This document shows, piece after piece, positions 23,107 through 32,028 of a stretch of 45,230 bases of DNA. A program made the position numbers and the translations under genes. Source of the stretch: Bacteroidales bacterium (lineage in GTDB: Bacteria > Bacteroidota > Bacteroidia > Bacteroidales > F082); assembly GCA_017466405.1 (NCBI GenBank), contig JAFTUF010000011.1, forward strand, positions 1-45,230, written 5' to 3'. Numbering within the stretch: position 1 is the first letter of the stretch; each line of letters starts with the position of its first letter. The notes beneath the pieces were generated by a model, which ran no database searches, was not told the origin of the DNA, and saw only the letters and a list, made by a program, of their open reading frames with translations.

Positions 23107-25128
23107 ATGAAGAGAGTACTTGTACTAACATTTGCATTATTGCTTTCAACAGCAATGTTTGCTCAGAGCAGAGCCATACTGCTTAACGAATCGTTTGAGA
23201 CGCTGAACGCTCCACAAGGCTGGGGCGTACATGGCGGCGGCAACGCTAACTGGAACGTAAGAAACACCGACAAAGCAGGCGGCAGTCCTTGCGAGTTAGA
23301 GTTCTTCTGGGACCCTCAGTTCGTTGGAACATCGTATATGTCGATGGGAACATACGACTTCACAGGCATCGAAGGTGTCGCTATTTCTTTCAAGCATTAT
23401 TATGAAAACTTTGAGAACTCAGCAAGTATAGGTATCGCTACTTCTTCCGACGGAGGCACTACATGGAACACAGCATGGACAGAAGAATTCTCTACAACAG
23501 GAAGATACGTCGTCAATGAATATGTCACCTCTCCTGACATGGGTAAATCCAACGTGAAGGTCGCTCTGTTCTTCAACGGCGACTCTTACAGCATCAACTA
23601 CTGGTGCTTCGACGACATTATGATGTATGTCCAAGAAGAGAACGACCTCAACCTGCTCAGCATCGACGTGGCAGATGCCATCAGTCTTGGCGATGCAGAG
23701 ATTGTTTTCACTGTAAGTAACTTAGGCACAGAGAAAGTCGAGTCTTTTGAGGCAAGATATCAAGTCGAAGGACAAGAAGCAGTGACAGAATCATTCCAAG
23801 TTGAGATTGCATCATACGAAGAAAGACAGGTCGCTTTTGAGACACCTGCTTTCTTATTCCCTGGCGATTATAACTTAAGCATCGAAATTGTTTCTGTCAA
23901 CGGAAGCGACGACCAAGACCCAAGCAACAACAGCGCTGAGAAAGAAGTAGAGGTTTGTATAGGCGTAGCACAGAGAATCCCAATGATAGAACACTTCTCA
24001 AGTTCTACATGTTTCCCTTGCGTTTATGTCAACGTCGATATGGACGCTCTCACAGCAGCCAACCCTGGCAAATACACCTACACCAAATATCCTATGAACG
24101 GACCAGCACCTGGCGACCCTTATTACACAAACGAATGCGGAACAAGAAGAACATATTATAATGTCAACAGCGTGCCTCAGATTTTCTTGGACGGCTTAAA
24201 TGTTGACGCTCCTGTAACACAAGAGAAGTTAGACAACAGATATAACACACCTGCTGTCGTCAACATCAGAGGCGCTTTCGAAGTAGAAGACAACACCATC
24301 AAGGTGACAGCCGACTTCATGGCTTATACTAACATCAGCAATGCAAGAGCTTATATCTCTGTCAACGAGAAAGCAACCACAGGAAACGCATTAACTCCAA
24401 GTGAAGGCGGTAACGGCGAGCCGGAATTTCATCACATCATGATGAAGATGTTAGAGAGCGCACAAGGTAAAGTGATGAGCATCAGCGAAGGACAATATCA
24501 ACGCGTTGAATATTCTTACGATATGTCAAATACAAATATGGAAGACATCAACGACTTGGAAGTATCGATATGGTTGCAAGACCTCACCTCAAAGAATGTC
24601 TATAACAGCCATTACGCTTACGAATATACCGACCACTGCTATCCAGTGAGAAACCTTACACATACAGCATCGACCGACACTGAAGAGACATTCAGCTGGT
24701 CAGCACCAGAAGCTGGCACTCCAACAGGATATAACGTCATCGTCAACGGTGAGTTGGTAATGGAAAACACACAATCAACATCTTACACATTCGACTACGA
24801 CGGAGAAATCTTCGTTGCTGAAGTAGTGGCTCTTTACGCTGACGGCAAGACATCAGTCGGAGTGGTAGAGACATTCGGCGATGGTATCAACGTGATGGAG
24901 ACAGCAGAATCATGTTTCAGCATCTATCCTAATCCAGCAAAAGACGTCGTTAAAATCTCAGCTATCGAAGGTCAGGCTTCAGTTGTAAGAATTTATAATG
25001 TGATGGGAATGATGGTCGATGAAGTTGAAGTCAATTCAGACAATATGGAAATCAACATCTCAGACTATACACCTGGCATTTATTTCTTCAATATTGAAGG
25101 AAAGACTGTTAAAATGATAAAAGACTAA
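23107..25128 (+). CDS. Omp28-type T9SS-exported protein, array member 2
   Basis: 673 residues with the array architecture: signal peptide 1-19 (STAMFA, then QSR), anchor-J ~22-178, CARDB ~180-285, Omp28/thioredoxin-like ~288-515, one Fn3 ~520-595 and sorting domain ~600-673. The active-site-like motif is CFPC (Cys302/Cys305), the only copy with Phe; the cis-Pro loop is SVPQIFLDG. A small insertion (ALTPSEGGNGEPEF) lies where others read NVGxNGETEF, just before the invariant His-His of FHHIMMKM. The 3' end from 24919 to 25040 is identical over 122 bases to member 3 (27003..27124). It follows member 1 by two bases; a separate promoter core lies before member 3. Confidence 0.88.
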   Translation: MKRVLVLTFALLLSTAMFAQSRAILLNESFETLNAPQGWGVHGGGNANWNVRNTDKAGGSPCELEFFWDPQFVGTSYMSMGTYDFTGIEGVAISFKHYYENFENSASIGIATSSDGGTTWNTAWTEEFSTTGRYVVNEYVTSPDMGKSNVKVALFFNGDSYSINYWCFDDIMMYVQEENDLNLLSIDVADAISLGDAEIVFTVSNLGTEKVESFEARYQVEGQEAVTESFQVEIASYEERQVAFETPAFLFPGDYNLSIEIVSVNGSDDQDPSNNSAEKEVEVCIGVAQRIPMIEHFSSSTCFPCVYVNVDMDALTAANPGKYTYTKYPMNGPAPGDPYYTNECGTRRTYYNVNSVPQIFLDGLNVDAPVTQEKLDNRYNTPAVVNIRGAFEVEDNTIKVTADFMAYTNISNARAYISVNEKATTGNALTPSEGGNGEPEFHHIMMKMLESAQGKVMSISEGQYQRVEYSYDMSNTNMEDINDLEVSIWLQDLTSKNVYNSHYAYEYTDHCYPVRNLTHTASTDTEETFSWSAPEAGTPTGYNVIVNGELVMENTQSTSYTFDYDGEIFVAEVVALYADGKTSVGVVETFGDGINVMETAESCFSIYPNPAKDVVKISAIEGQASVVRIYNVMGMMVDEVEVNSDNMEINISDYTPGIYFFNIEGKTVKMIKD

Positions 25129-25141
25129 AGACATTATTAAT

Positions 25142-25149
25142 TATATTTG
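25142..25149 (+). promoter_or_regulatory. Promoter core of array member 3
   Basis: TATATTTG matches TAnnTTTG in the 50-base gap before the ATG at 25179. Readthrough from member 2 is also possible. Confidence 0.45.
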
Positions 25150-25178
25150 CAAATTATAAATCATTAATTTCAAAGACT

Positions 25179-27212
25179 ATGAAAAGAATATTACTTTTTG
25201 TGTTTACGCTGTTTATCACAACAGCTATGTTCGCTCAGACAAGAGCATCATTCATTAATGAATCATTCGACGGCAGCGAGTTTCCAGAAGGATGGACAAT
25301 AGCCGGTTCAGGTTCTAACAGCTGGTCTATCGAAGCTAGTACAAATGCGGGCGGCTCCCCTAACGAGCTGATGCTTTACTACAACCCAAGCTTCAACGGC
25401 ATCTCGCGTGTAGTGATGAATCCTGTCGATTTGACTGGCGTAGATGATGTTGTCGTTTCATTCAGACATTATCTCGACAACTATTCTTACAGTAGCATTA
25501 TCGGTATTGCCACTTCATCTGACGGCGGAACCACATGGAACACCGGATGGCAACAAGAGTACAGCATGACAGGTGGCGCTTTCATCAATGAGACCATCAC
25601 AACACCTGACATGGGAAAAGACAACGTTCTCTTCTGCTTGTTCTTCGAAGGTGATTCTTACAATATCACAAGATGGTGCTTCGACGACTTCGACATCTTC
25701 TCACAAGAAGAACTCGACCTCAAAGTAGTAAGCATCGACATCCCAGAAATAATCCCTGCTGACGAGACTGAGATTTATTTCACAGTACAAAACGTAGGTA
25801 AAACAAGCATCAACTTATTCGATGTTGAAGTAAATGTCAGCGGATGGGACGAACCGGTGGTAGCAACAATCGACCAAGCATTGGTTCCTTTTGAAAAGAG
25901 ACAGATTTCATTCAGCAACTTCAGCAATGTCACACTTCTTGCCAATCCTCAAGACTCATATTATCACATCAGCGTTGAAATAGTAAACGTTGACGGCGTT
26001 GCCGATGATGACGCAACCAACAACAAAGTAGAAAAGAATGTCTTTGCTGCTTGGGGCGACACTCAAAGAACAACAATGATTGAACATTTCACAAGCTCGA
26101 CCTGCGGACCTTGCGTCGCTGTCAACTACACAATGAACCAGCTCACCAACGCCAACCCTGGCAAATACACCTATACAAAATATCAGATGAGCTGGCCTTC
26201 TCCTGGCGACCCATACTATACTGAAGAAGGCAACACAAGAAGAAAATTCTACGGATGCGACGCTGTACCTACAGTATTCTTCAACGGTTCTTACGTCAGC
26301 GCTACCATCGTTCAAGAAATGTTAGACATAGAAAATAGCGCTCCTGCTTACGTCAACATCAGAGGTGCTTTCAACGTAGAAGGCAACACTATCAACGTGA
26401 TAGCCGACATCATGTCATACGTCAAATTAGAAAACGTTTCAGCATACATCTCAGTCAACGAGAAAGTGACTACAGGCAACGTAGGTAACAACGGTGAGAC
26501 AGAATTCCATCACGTCATGATGAAGATGTTGGAAAATGCCGACGGCAACACCATCAGCATCGAACCTGGTAAATATCAAAGACTCGAATTCTCATACGAT
26601 ATGTCATCGACAAACGTTGAAGAAATGAGCGACCTTGAAGTAGCAATATGGGTACAGAATCCAAACAATAAAGAAGTATTTAACAGCAAGTTCGCTTACG
26701 AAAACACAGAACACCGCCACCCTGTCAGAAACTTGGTTGAGACAACATCAGCAAAAGGCACAAGAACATTCAGCTGGGACGCTCCTGAACAAGGAACTCC
26801 AACAGGATATAAAGTCTATGTAGATGGAACATTGGCAGCAGGTAATACTACCGAGACATCTGTCAGCTACGACACAGGCAAACAGGTCGTATTGGTGGAA
26901 GTCATCGCATTATATGAAGGCGGAAAGACATCTGTTGGTGTCGTTGAGAAATTCAACAAAGAAGACGTGAACACAACAGAAAACGAAATGACATCAAACG
27001 TAAGCATCTATCCTAATCCAGCAAAAGACGTCGTTAAAATCTCAGCTATCGAAGGTCAGGCTTCAGTTGTAAGAATTTATAATGTGATGGGAATGATGGT
27101 CGATGAAGTTGAAGTCAATTCAGATAATATGGAAATCAACATATCAGACTATACACCTGGCATTTATTTCTTTAATGTTGAAGGAGAAGTTGTTAAGGTA
27201 ATAAAAAATTGA
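25179..27212 (+). CDS. Omp28-type T9SS-exported protein, array member 3
   Basis: 677 residues. Signal peptide 1-19 (TTAMFA, then QTR); anchor-J with ATSSDGGTTWNTGW and WCFDDF; CARDB-like module with a longer middle (GWDEPVVATIDQALVP); thioredoxin-like domain with TSSTCGPC (Cys309/Cys312) and cis-Pro loop AVPTVFFNG, the most thioredoxin-like of the set; FHHVMMKML; one Fn3 with APEQGTPTGYKVYVDG; sorting domain SIYPNPAKDVVKIS. MIEH is preceded by QRTT where most copies read QRIP or QRTP. It ends with its own terminator at 27274, closing the first sub-cluster (members 1-3). Confidence 0.88.
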   Translation: MKRILLFVFTLFITTAMFAQTRASFINESFDGSEFPEGWTIAGSGSNSWSIEASTNAGGSPNELMLYYNPSFNGISRVVMNPVDLTGVDDVVVSFRHYLDNYSYSSIIGIATSSDGGTTWNTGWQQEYSMTGGAFINETITTPDMGKDNVLFCLFFEGDSYNITRWCFDDFDIFSQEELDLKVVSIDIPEIIPADETEIYFTVQNVGKTSINLFDVEVNVSGWDEPVVATIDQALVPFEKRQISFSNFSNVTLLANPQDSYYHISVEIVNVDGVADDDATNNKVEKNVFAAWGDTQRTTMIEHFTSSTCGPCVAVNYTMNQLTNANPGKYTYTKYQMSWPSPGDPYYTEEGNTRRKFYGCDAVPTVFFNGSYVSATIVQEMLDIENSAPAYVNIRGAFNVEGNTINVIADIMSYVKLENVSAYISVNEKVTTGNVGNNGETEFHHVMMKMLENADGNTISIEPGKYQRLEFSYDMSSTNVEEMSDLEVAIWVQNPNNKEVFNSKFAYENTEHRHPVRNLVETTSAKGTRTFSWDAPEQGTPTGYKVYVDGTLAAGNTTETSVSYDTGKQVVLVEVIALYEGGKTSVGVVEKFNKEDVNTTENEMTSNVSIYPNPAKDVVKISAIEGQASVVRIYNVMGMMVDEVEVNSDNMEINISDYTPGIYFFNVEGEVVKVIKN

Positions 27213-27235
27213 TAATTGAAAGTTGAAAATTTGTA

Positions 27236-27257
27236 GGGACGTATATTGCATACGCCC
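27236..27257. repeat. Short palindrome GGGACGTAT-ATTGC-ATACGCCC
   Basis: CGTAT and ATACG pair around a short loop with GGG/CCC outer pairs. It belongs to the small palindrome family of 2901, 6981 and 18955. It lies between the stop of member 3 and its terminator. Confidence 0.5.
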
Positions 27258-27273
27258 AAAGAATAAAAATGTT

Positions 27274-27309
27274 AAAGAGCTCTTAGAAATAGGAGCTCTT
27301 TATTTTATT
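27274..27309 (+). terminator. Terminator with gagctc stem (copy 1)
   Basis: AAAGAGCTC (27274..27282) and GAGCTCTTT (27293..27301) form a perfect 9-bp stem with loop TTAGAAATAG, followed by a T-rich stretch. Stem and loop recur at 29607; a broken copy is at 45072. Confidence 0.85.
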
Positions 27310-27340
27310 GTCAACAGACAACAGACAACAGTCAACAGAC
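27310..27340 (+). repeat. Heptad repeat copy
   Basis: Reads GTCAACAG, ACAACAG, ACAACAG, TCAACAGAC, then tttatccataatgtagagac. It sits directly after the gagctc terminator. The rest of the gap to 27540 contains an AT-rich stretch and a leader with GGTTCT/AGAACC complementary arms (about 27482 and 27522), but no gene. Confidence 0.9.
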
Positions 27341-27540
27341 TTTATCCATAATGTAGAGACGAATATCGTAACCAAATATCTAAAGAGCTGCTGTGGAAGG
27401 CAGTTTTTTTTTTGATAATTAAAAAAATATTACAATATTTGCAATGCGAATAATCGCGACTTCTATTTTGGGATAAATGAGGTTCTGCCCATAATCTGGA
27501 AGTTAAGAATAATCAAATAGAACCCGATAATTATAAGCTT

Positions 27541-29580
27541 ATGAGAAAATTTTACTTATTAACATTAACATTGTTACTATCGATAACGATGTTTGCACAA
27601 AACAGAGCGACCACTCTTTTAAATGAAACATTCGACGGAAACGAATTGCCAAGCGGCTGGAGCATCGGCGGATTAGGCGCTGAAAGCTGGTATATGTCAC
27701 CAACAAACAATGCCGGCGGAGCAGCCAACGAACTCCTGTTGTACTACTACCCAAGTTTCAACGGAATATCGCGTATCGTGACAGCTCCTATCGACCTCAC
27801 CGGTATTGAAAGCGTCATCTTCACATTCAAACATTGTCTCGACAATTATTCAGGCTCAAGTAAGATAGGCATCGCTACATCATCCGACGGTATCAACTGG
27901 AACACCGCATGGGAACAAAACTACTCAGCATCAGGACAATTTGTGGTGAGCGAAGCTGTCGCAACACCTGACATGGGTAACCCCAACGTCTTGTTCTGTA
28001 TGTTCTACGAAGGTGATTCATACAACATCAATAACTGGTATTTCGACGATTTCGAGATTTTCGTACAAGACGAATTAGACCTTAAGTTAGTCAGCATCGA
28101 CATTCCTAGCATGACACCAGCCGGCGATGTAAATCTCATGTTTACAGTACAAAACTTGGGCAAGACAACTATCGAATCTTTCACCATCCAACCTAATGGT
28201 CCTTCTATCGGTATGTGCGATTTTTTCAATACAGAAACATTTGAAGCAACAATTGCTCCTCTTGAGAAAATGCAATTTACAACAGAACAATACTTCACCT
28301 TACAGCCAGGTCAGACATACAATATTTATGCAGATATCGTTGATGTCAACGGAACACAAGACGACGACTTGACAAACAACAGTTTAGAAAAAGCAGTTGC
28401 AGCTACAATGGGCGACGCTCAGAGAATACCTATGATAGAACACTTCTCAAGTTCCACCTGCGGACCTTGCGTATCTGTTAATAACAACATGAATTCCTTG
28501 ACTGCCAACAATCCAGGAAAATTCACTTACGCCAAGTACCAAATGAATTGGCCAGGTGCTGGTGACGCATATTATACAGAAGAAGGCGGCGTAAGAAGAG
28601 ACTATTACGGTTGCAACGCTGTTCCTATGGTAATCATAGATGGCGAATCGCAAGGTGCTGTATCACAAGCTGTCTTGGATTCATATTATAACAAACCTGC
28701 CTTCGCCGACATCAGAGGCGCTTTCAATGTAGAAGGCAACACCATCAATATCACAGCCGACTTTATGTCGTATGCAAATGTCGAAAACATAAGAGCTTAC
28801 GTCTCTGTAAACGAAAAGGTAACAACGGGCAACGTCGGTAACAATGGCGAAACTTCATTCCACCACGTCATGATGAAGATGTTAGACAGCGCAGAAGGCA
28901 ACATTATGAACATCAACGCAGGCGAATATCAAAGACTTGAATTCTCTTTCGATATGTCAACAACACACGTAGAAGACATGAACGACCTTGAAGTAGCTTT
29001 ATGGTTACAAAATTATGAAACTACTGAAGTCTTGAACAGCCATTTTGCTTACGCATACACAAATCACTGCTATCCAGTTCAAAATTTGACAGCTGCATTC
29101 GATGGCAACTCAGTAATCAACGTTAATTGGGAAGCCCCAGAACAAGGAACACCAGTAGGATACAACATTTACATCAACAACGAATTGGTAGAAGAGAACT
29201 ACACAGAACTGACATATCAAAACACCGAATTAGCAAACGAATTGTATTCTGCAGGTGGTGACAATGTTATTATGGTTGTTGCTCTTTATGAGGATGAAAA
29301 GACTTCAGTAGGTGTTGGCAACATATTCTCATCAGGTGTCAACGTGATTGAGAAAGAAGAATCTACATTCAGCATCTATCCTAACCCAGCGAAAGACATC
29401 GTTAAGATTTCAGCTATCGAAGGTCAGTCTTCTGTTGTTAGAATTTATAATGTGATGGGAATGATGGTCGATGAAGTTGAAGTCAATTCAGACAATATGG
29501 AGATCAACGTTTCAGACTATACTCCTGGCATTTATTTCTTCAATGTTGAAGGAAAGACTGTTAAGGTGATAAAAGACTAA
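27541..29580 (+). CDS. Omp28-type T9SS-exported protein, array member 4
   Basis: 679 residues. Signal peptide 1-19 (SITMFA, then QNR). The anchor-J module starts TTLLNETFDGNELPSGW. The CARDB-like module carries an insertion with an extra Cys (PNGPSIGMCDFFNTETFEA). Omp28 motif SSSTCGPC (Cys307/Cys310), cis-Pro loop AVPMVIIDG, FHHVMMKML. One Fn3 with a slightly longer tail (SAGGDNVIMVVALYED). The sorting domain SIYPNPAKDIVKIS shares a ~60-base identical stretch with members 2 and 3. It stands alone between the repeat-rich gap at 27213 and its own terminator at 29607. No consensus TAnnTTTG promoter is visible, only a degenerate AATATTTG near 27433. Confidence 0.88.
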   Translation: MRKFYLLTLTLLLSITMFAQNRATTLLNETFDGNELPSGWSIGGLGAESWYMSPTNNAGGAANELLLYYYPSFNGISRIVTAPIDLTGIESVIFTFKHCLDNYSGSSKIGIATSSDGINWNTAWEQNYSASGQFVVSEAVATPDMGNPNVLFCMFYEGDSYNINNWYFDDFEIFVQDELDLKLVSIDIPSMTPAGDVNLMFTVQNLGKTTIESFTIQPNGPSIGMCDFFNTETFEATIAPLEKMQFTTEQYFTLQPGQTYNIYADIVDVNGTQDDDLTNNSLEKAVAATMGDAQRIPMIEHFSSSTCGPCVSVNNNMNSLTANNPGKFTYAKYQMNWPGAGDAYYTEEGGVRRDYYGCNAVPMVIIDGESQGAVSQAVLDSYYNKPAFADIRGAFNVEGNTINITADFMSYANVENIRAYVSVNEKVTTGNVGNNGETSFHHVMMKMLDSAEGNIMNINAGEYQRLEFSFDMSTTHVEDMNDLEVALWLQNYETTEVLNSHFAYAYTNHCYPVQNLTAAFDGNSVINVNWEAPEQGTPVGYNIYINNELVEENYTELTYQNTELANELYSAGGDNVIMVVALYEDEKTSVGVGNIFSSGVNVIEKEESTFSIYPNPAKDIVKISAIEGQSSVVRIYNVMGMMVDEVEVNSDNMEINVSDYTPGIYFFNVEGKTVKVIKD

Positions 29581-29606
29581 TGACTAAAGTCTAATGTCTA
29601 AAGATT

Positions 29607-29638
29607 AAGGAGCTCTTAGAAATAGGAGCTCTTTTTTT
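29607..29638 (+). terminator. Terminator with gagctc stem (copy 2)
   Basis: AAGGAGCTC (29607..29615) pairs with GAGCTCTTT (29626..29634), one wobble, with the same loop TTAGAAATAG as copy 1, then a T run. A 'ctaaagtctaatgtctaaag' tract lies just before it. Confidence 0.88.
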
Positions 29639-29641
29639 GTT

Positions 29642-29672
29642 GTCAATAGACAACGGACAACAGTCAACAGAC
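29642..29672 (+). repeat. Heptad repeat copy
   Basis: Reads GTCAATAG, ACAACGG, ACAACAG, TCAACAGAC, then tttatgcacgattatgg. One base differs from the copy at 6933 within the repeat proper. Confidence 0.9.
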
Positions 29673-29696
29673 TTTATGCACGATTATGGAAGATGA

Positions 29697-29716
29697 AGAC
29701 GCACGGACGTGCGTCT
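29697..29716 (+). repeat. Covarying short hairpin (AGACGCACG-GA-CGTGCGTCT)
   Basis: A 9-bp perfect stem with a GA loop, followed by CTACGTGA. The copy at 34111 has different stem bases that still pair, with the same loop and flank. Confidence 0.7.
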
Positions 29717-29808
29717 CTACGTGAGATTGCCTTAGGATCTTAGTTTCTCAGCAACTCAGCAACTCAAAAAAATCTTTCGTTTTCAGTCTTTCGTCTTTAG
29801 ACTTTTCC

Positions 29809-29816
29809 TATCTTTG
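29809..29816 (+). promoter_or_regulatory. Promoter core of array member 5
   Basis: TATCTTTG matches TAnnTTTG 27 bases before the ATG at 29843. The preceding 'gtctttcgtctttagacttttc' stretch is nearly the same as before 34302. Confidence 0.6.
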
Positions 29817-29842
29817 TCGCTTGATATTAATTTAATAAATCA

Positions 29843-31861
29843 ATGAAGAACTTTTTACTATTAGCTTTAATGTTTTTGTTTCCGTGCTTTGTTTCTGCAC
29901 AGAACAATGTTTATGTCATCAACGAGAGTTTTGATGGAACGTCATTGCCAACAGGATGGGTAACTATGGGCAATGGTACAAACAACTGGTATATCTCACT
30001 GAGTAATATCTGTGGAGGAAAACCTAACGAGGCCCGTCTCTCATGGAGTCCTCCGTTCAATGGAATATCGCGTCTTGTATCGACACCCGTCGATTTGACT
30101 GATATCAGCTCAGCGGTCTTGGCATTGAAGCACTACCCTTCATTTTTTGGAGCCAACCAAGCCATAGTAGGTGTCGCTACATCATCAGATAACGGAAGCA
30201 CATGGAACTCAGTATGGTCGGAACAATATAACGCCAACGGAGCATATAACATACTCGAAAATATAACAAGCCCCGACATGGGAAAAAGCAACGTCCTCTT
30301 CTGCATCTATTTCGAAGGCAACTCCTCAGCCATCAGCGACTGGTACTTCGACGACTTTGAAGTATATACCATCGAAGACATCAGCGTGGAACTCACAAGC
30401 ATCGACGTGCCTGCATACGTAAAATACGGCAATCATGAGATTAGCTTCACGATAAAAAACACAGGAAACGCAGCAATACAAACATTAAAAGCCAATTACA
30501 CCATAGACGGCGACAAGATAGAACAAACATTCTATGCCAACGTCCCATCGATGGAATATCAGCAATTTACATTCAACACTAACTTCGCTTTCGAAGCCAA
30601 TAAGAAACACGAACTCAGCGTAGAGATAAGCTCTGTCAATGACGGCAACGACGATAATTCCGACAACGCTCTCTCGATGGATGTCACCGCCGCCATGAGC
30701 CAAACGCAGAGAACTCCTATGATAGAACACTTCTCAAGTTCCACCTGCGGACCTTGCGTATCTGTCAACACCGCCATGAAAGCACTCACCGCCAACCATC
30801 AAGGCGAGTTCACATACACAAAATACACCTCCAACGGTCCAGGTCTCGGCGACCCTTATTTCACAGAAGAAGGCGGAACAAGGATGACATACTATAACGT
30901 ACTCGGTGTACCGCAGACATTCTTAGACGGAACTGACCAAGGTTATGTAGCTGTGACAGAAGATAATTTCGTCGCAAGACGTAACGAAGCAGCTTTCGCT
31001 AACGTGAGAGGCGCTTTCAATATCGAAGGCAACATCATAAATGTGACAGCCGACTTCATGTCATATTTCGATATGGAAAATATAAGAGCTTTCGTCACTG
31101 TCAACGAGAAGACCACGACAGGAAACGTAAGCACCAACGGCGAGACAGAGTTCCATCACGTCATGATGAAGATATTAGAAAATGCAGAAGGCAACATTAT
31201 GAATATCAACGCTGGCGAATATCAAAGATTAGAGTTCACATACGATATGTCGTCAACAAATGTAGAAGACATGAATGACCTCGAAGTATCATTATGGCTT
31301 CAAGATTATGAGACGAAGGAAATCTTCAACAGTCATTACGCCTACGAATATACAGAACACTGCTACCCTGTTCAAAATTTCAGCGCTTTATTAAACAACG
31401 AAAGCTGCTTACTTACATTAAGTTGGGACGCTCCTGAACAAGGCACTCCATCAGGATATAATATCTATATTGACGACGAACTCATCGAAGAAAACTACCA
31501 AGAAAATACATTCAACGATTTCACTATCAACGACGACAAGACACATATCGCAGAAGTCGTTGCTGTCTATGAAGACGGAAAGACATCTGTAGGAGCAGCG
31601 AAGATCGTTAAGATATGGAATGATGTGATTGAGAATGACGAGACTTCTTTCAATATTTATCCTAATCCAGCAAAAGACATCGTTAAGATTTCAGCTATCA
31701 ACGGTCAATCTTCAGTTGTAAGAATTTATAATGTCATGGGAATGATGGTCGATAAGATTGAAATCAATTCTAACAATATTGAAATCAACATATCAGATTA
31801 TACATCTGGAGTTTATTTCTTTAATGTTGAAGGAAAGACAGTTAAGGTGATTAAGAATTAA
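29843..31861 (+). CDS. Omp28-type T9SS-exported protein, array member 5
   Basis: 672 residues. Signal peptide 1-19 (FVSA, then QNN). The anchor-J module contains an extra Cys (ISLSNICGGKPNE) absent from its siblings. CARDB module ends SDNALSMDVTAAM. Omp28 motif SSSTCGPC (Cys302/Cys305), cis-Pro loop GVPQTFLDG, FHHVMMKIL. One Fn3 (APEQGTPSGYNIYIDDELIE). Sorting domain FNIYPNPAKDIVKISAINGQ ending VKVIKN. The leader ttaataaatcaatg is shared with members 6 and 7. A heptad repeat follows the stop directly, with no obvious terminator hairpin, so readthrough toward member 6 is possible. Confidence 0.88.
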   Translation: MKNFLLLALMFLFPCFVSAQNNVYVINESFDGTSLPTGWVTMGNGTNNWYISLSNICGGKPNEARLSWSPPFNGISRLVSTPVDLTDISSAVLALKHYPSFFGANQAIVGVATSSDNGSTWNSVWSEQYNANGAYNILENITSPDMGKSNVLFCIYFEGNSSAISDWYFDDFEVYTIEDISVELTSIDVPAYVKYGNHEISFTIKNTGNAAIQTLKANYTIDGDKIEQTFYANVPSMEYQQFTFNTNFAFEANKKHELSVEISSVNDGNDDNSDNALSMDVTAAMSQTQRTPMIEHFSSSTCGPCVSVNTAMKALTANHQGEFTYTKYTSNGPGLGDPYFTEEGGTRMTYYNVLGVPQTFLDGTDQGYVAVTEDNFVARRNEAAFANVRGAFNIEGNIINVTADFMSYFDMENIRAFVTVNEKTTTGNVSTNGETEFHHVMMKILENAEGNIMNINAGEYQRLEFTYDMSSTNVEDMNDLEVSLWLQDYETKEIFNSHYAYEYTEHCYPVQNFSALLNNESCLLTLSWDAPEQGTPSGYNIYIDDELIEENYQENTFNDFTINDDKTHIAEVVAVYEDGKTSVGAAKIVKIWNDVIENDETSFNIYPNPAKDIVKISAINGQSSVVRIYNVMGMMVDKIEINSNNIEINISDYTSGVYFFNVEGKTVKVIKN

Positions 31862-31866
31862 TAATT

Positions 31867-31897
31867 GTCAACAGACAACGGACAACAGACAACAGAC
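31867..31897 (+). repeat. Heptad repeat copy
   Basis: Reads GTCAACAG, ACAACGG, ACAACAG, ACAACAGAC, then tttgtccataatgtagagac. It starts six bases after the stop of member 5. Confidence 0.9.
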
Positions 31898-32028
31898 TTT
31901 GTCCATAATGTAGAGACGTATCAAAATTTCAATATGATATAAGGAAACAAGATTGCAATATAAAAACGAATTTTGACACGTCTCATTCGTCTATATCAAA
32001 ATTACGGATTGTTAAAAATAATAAATCA

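Noticed and set aside
27470-27540. Riboswitch-like leader before array member 4
   Set aside because: Only a six-base complementary pair (GGTTCT/AGAACC) around a long loop; no known riboswitch core.
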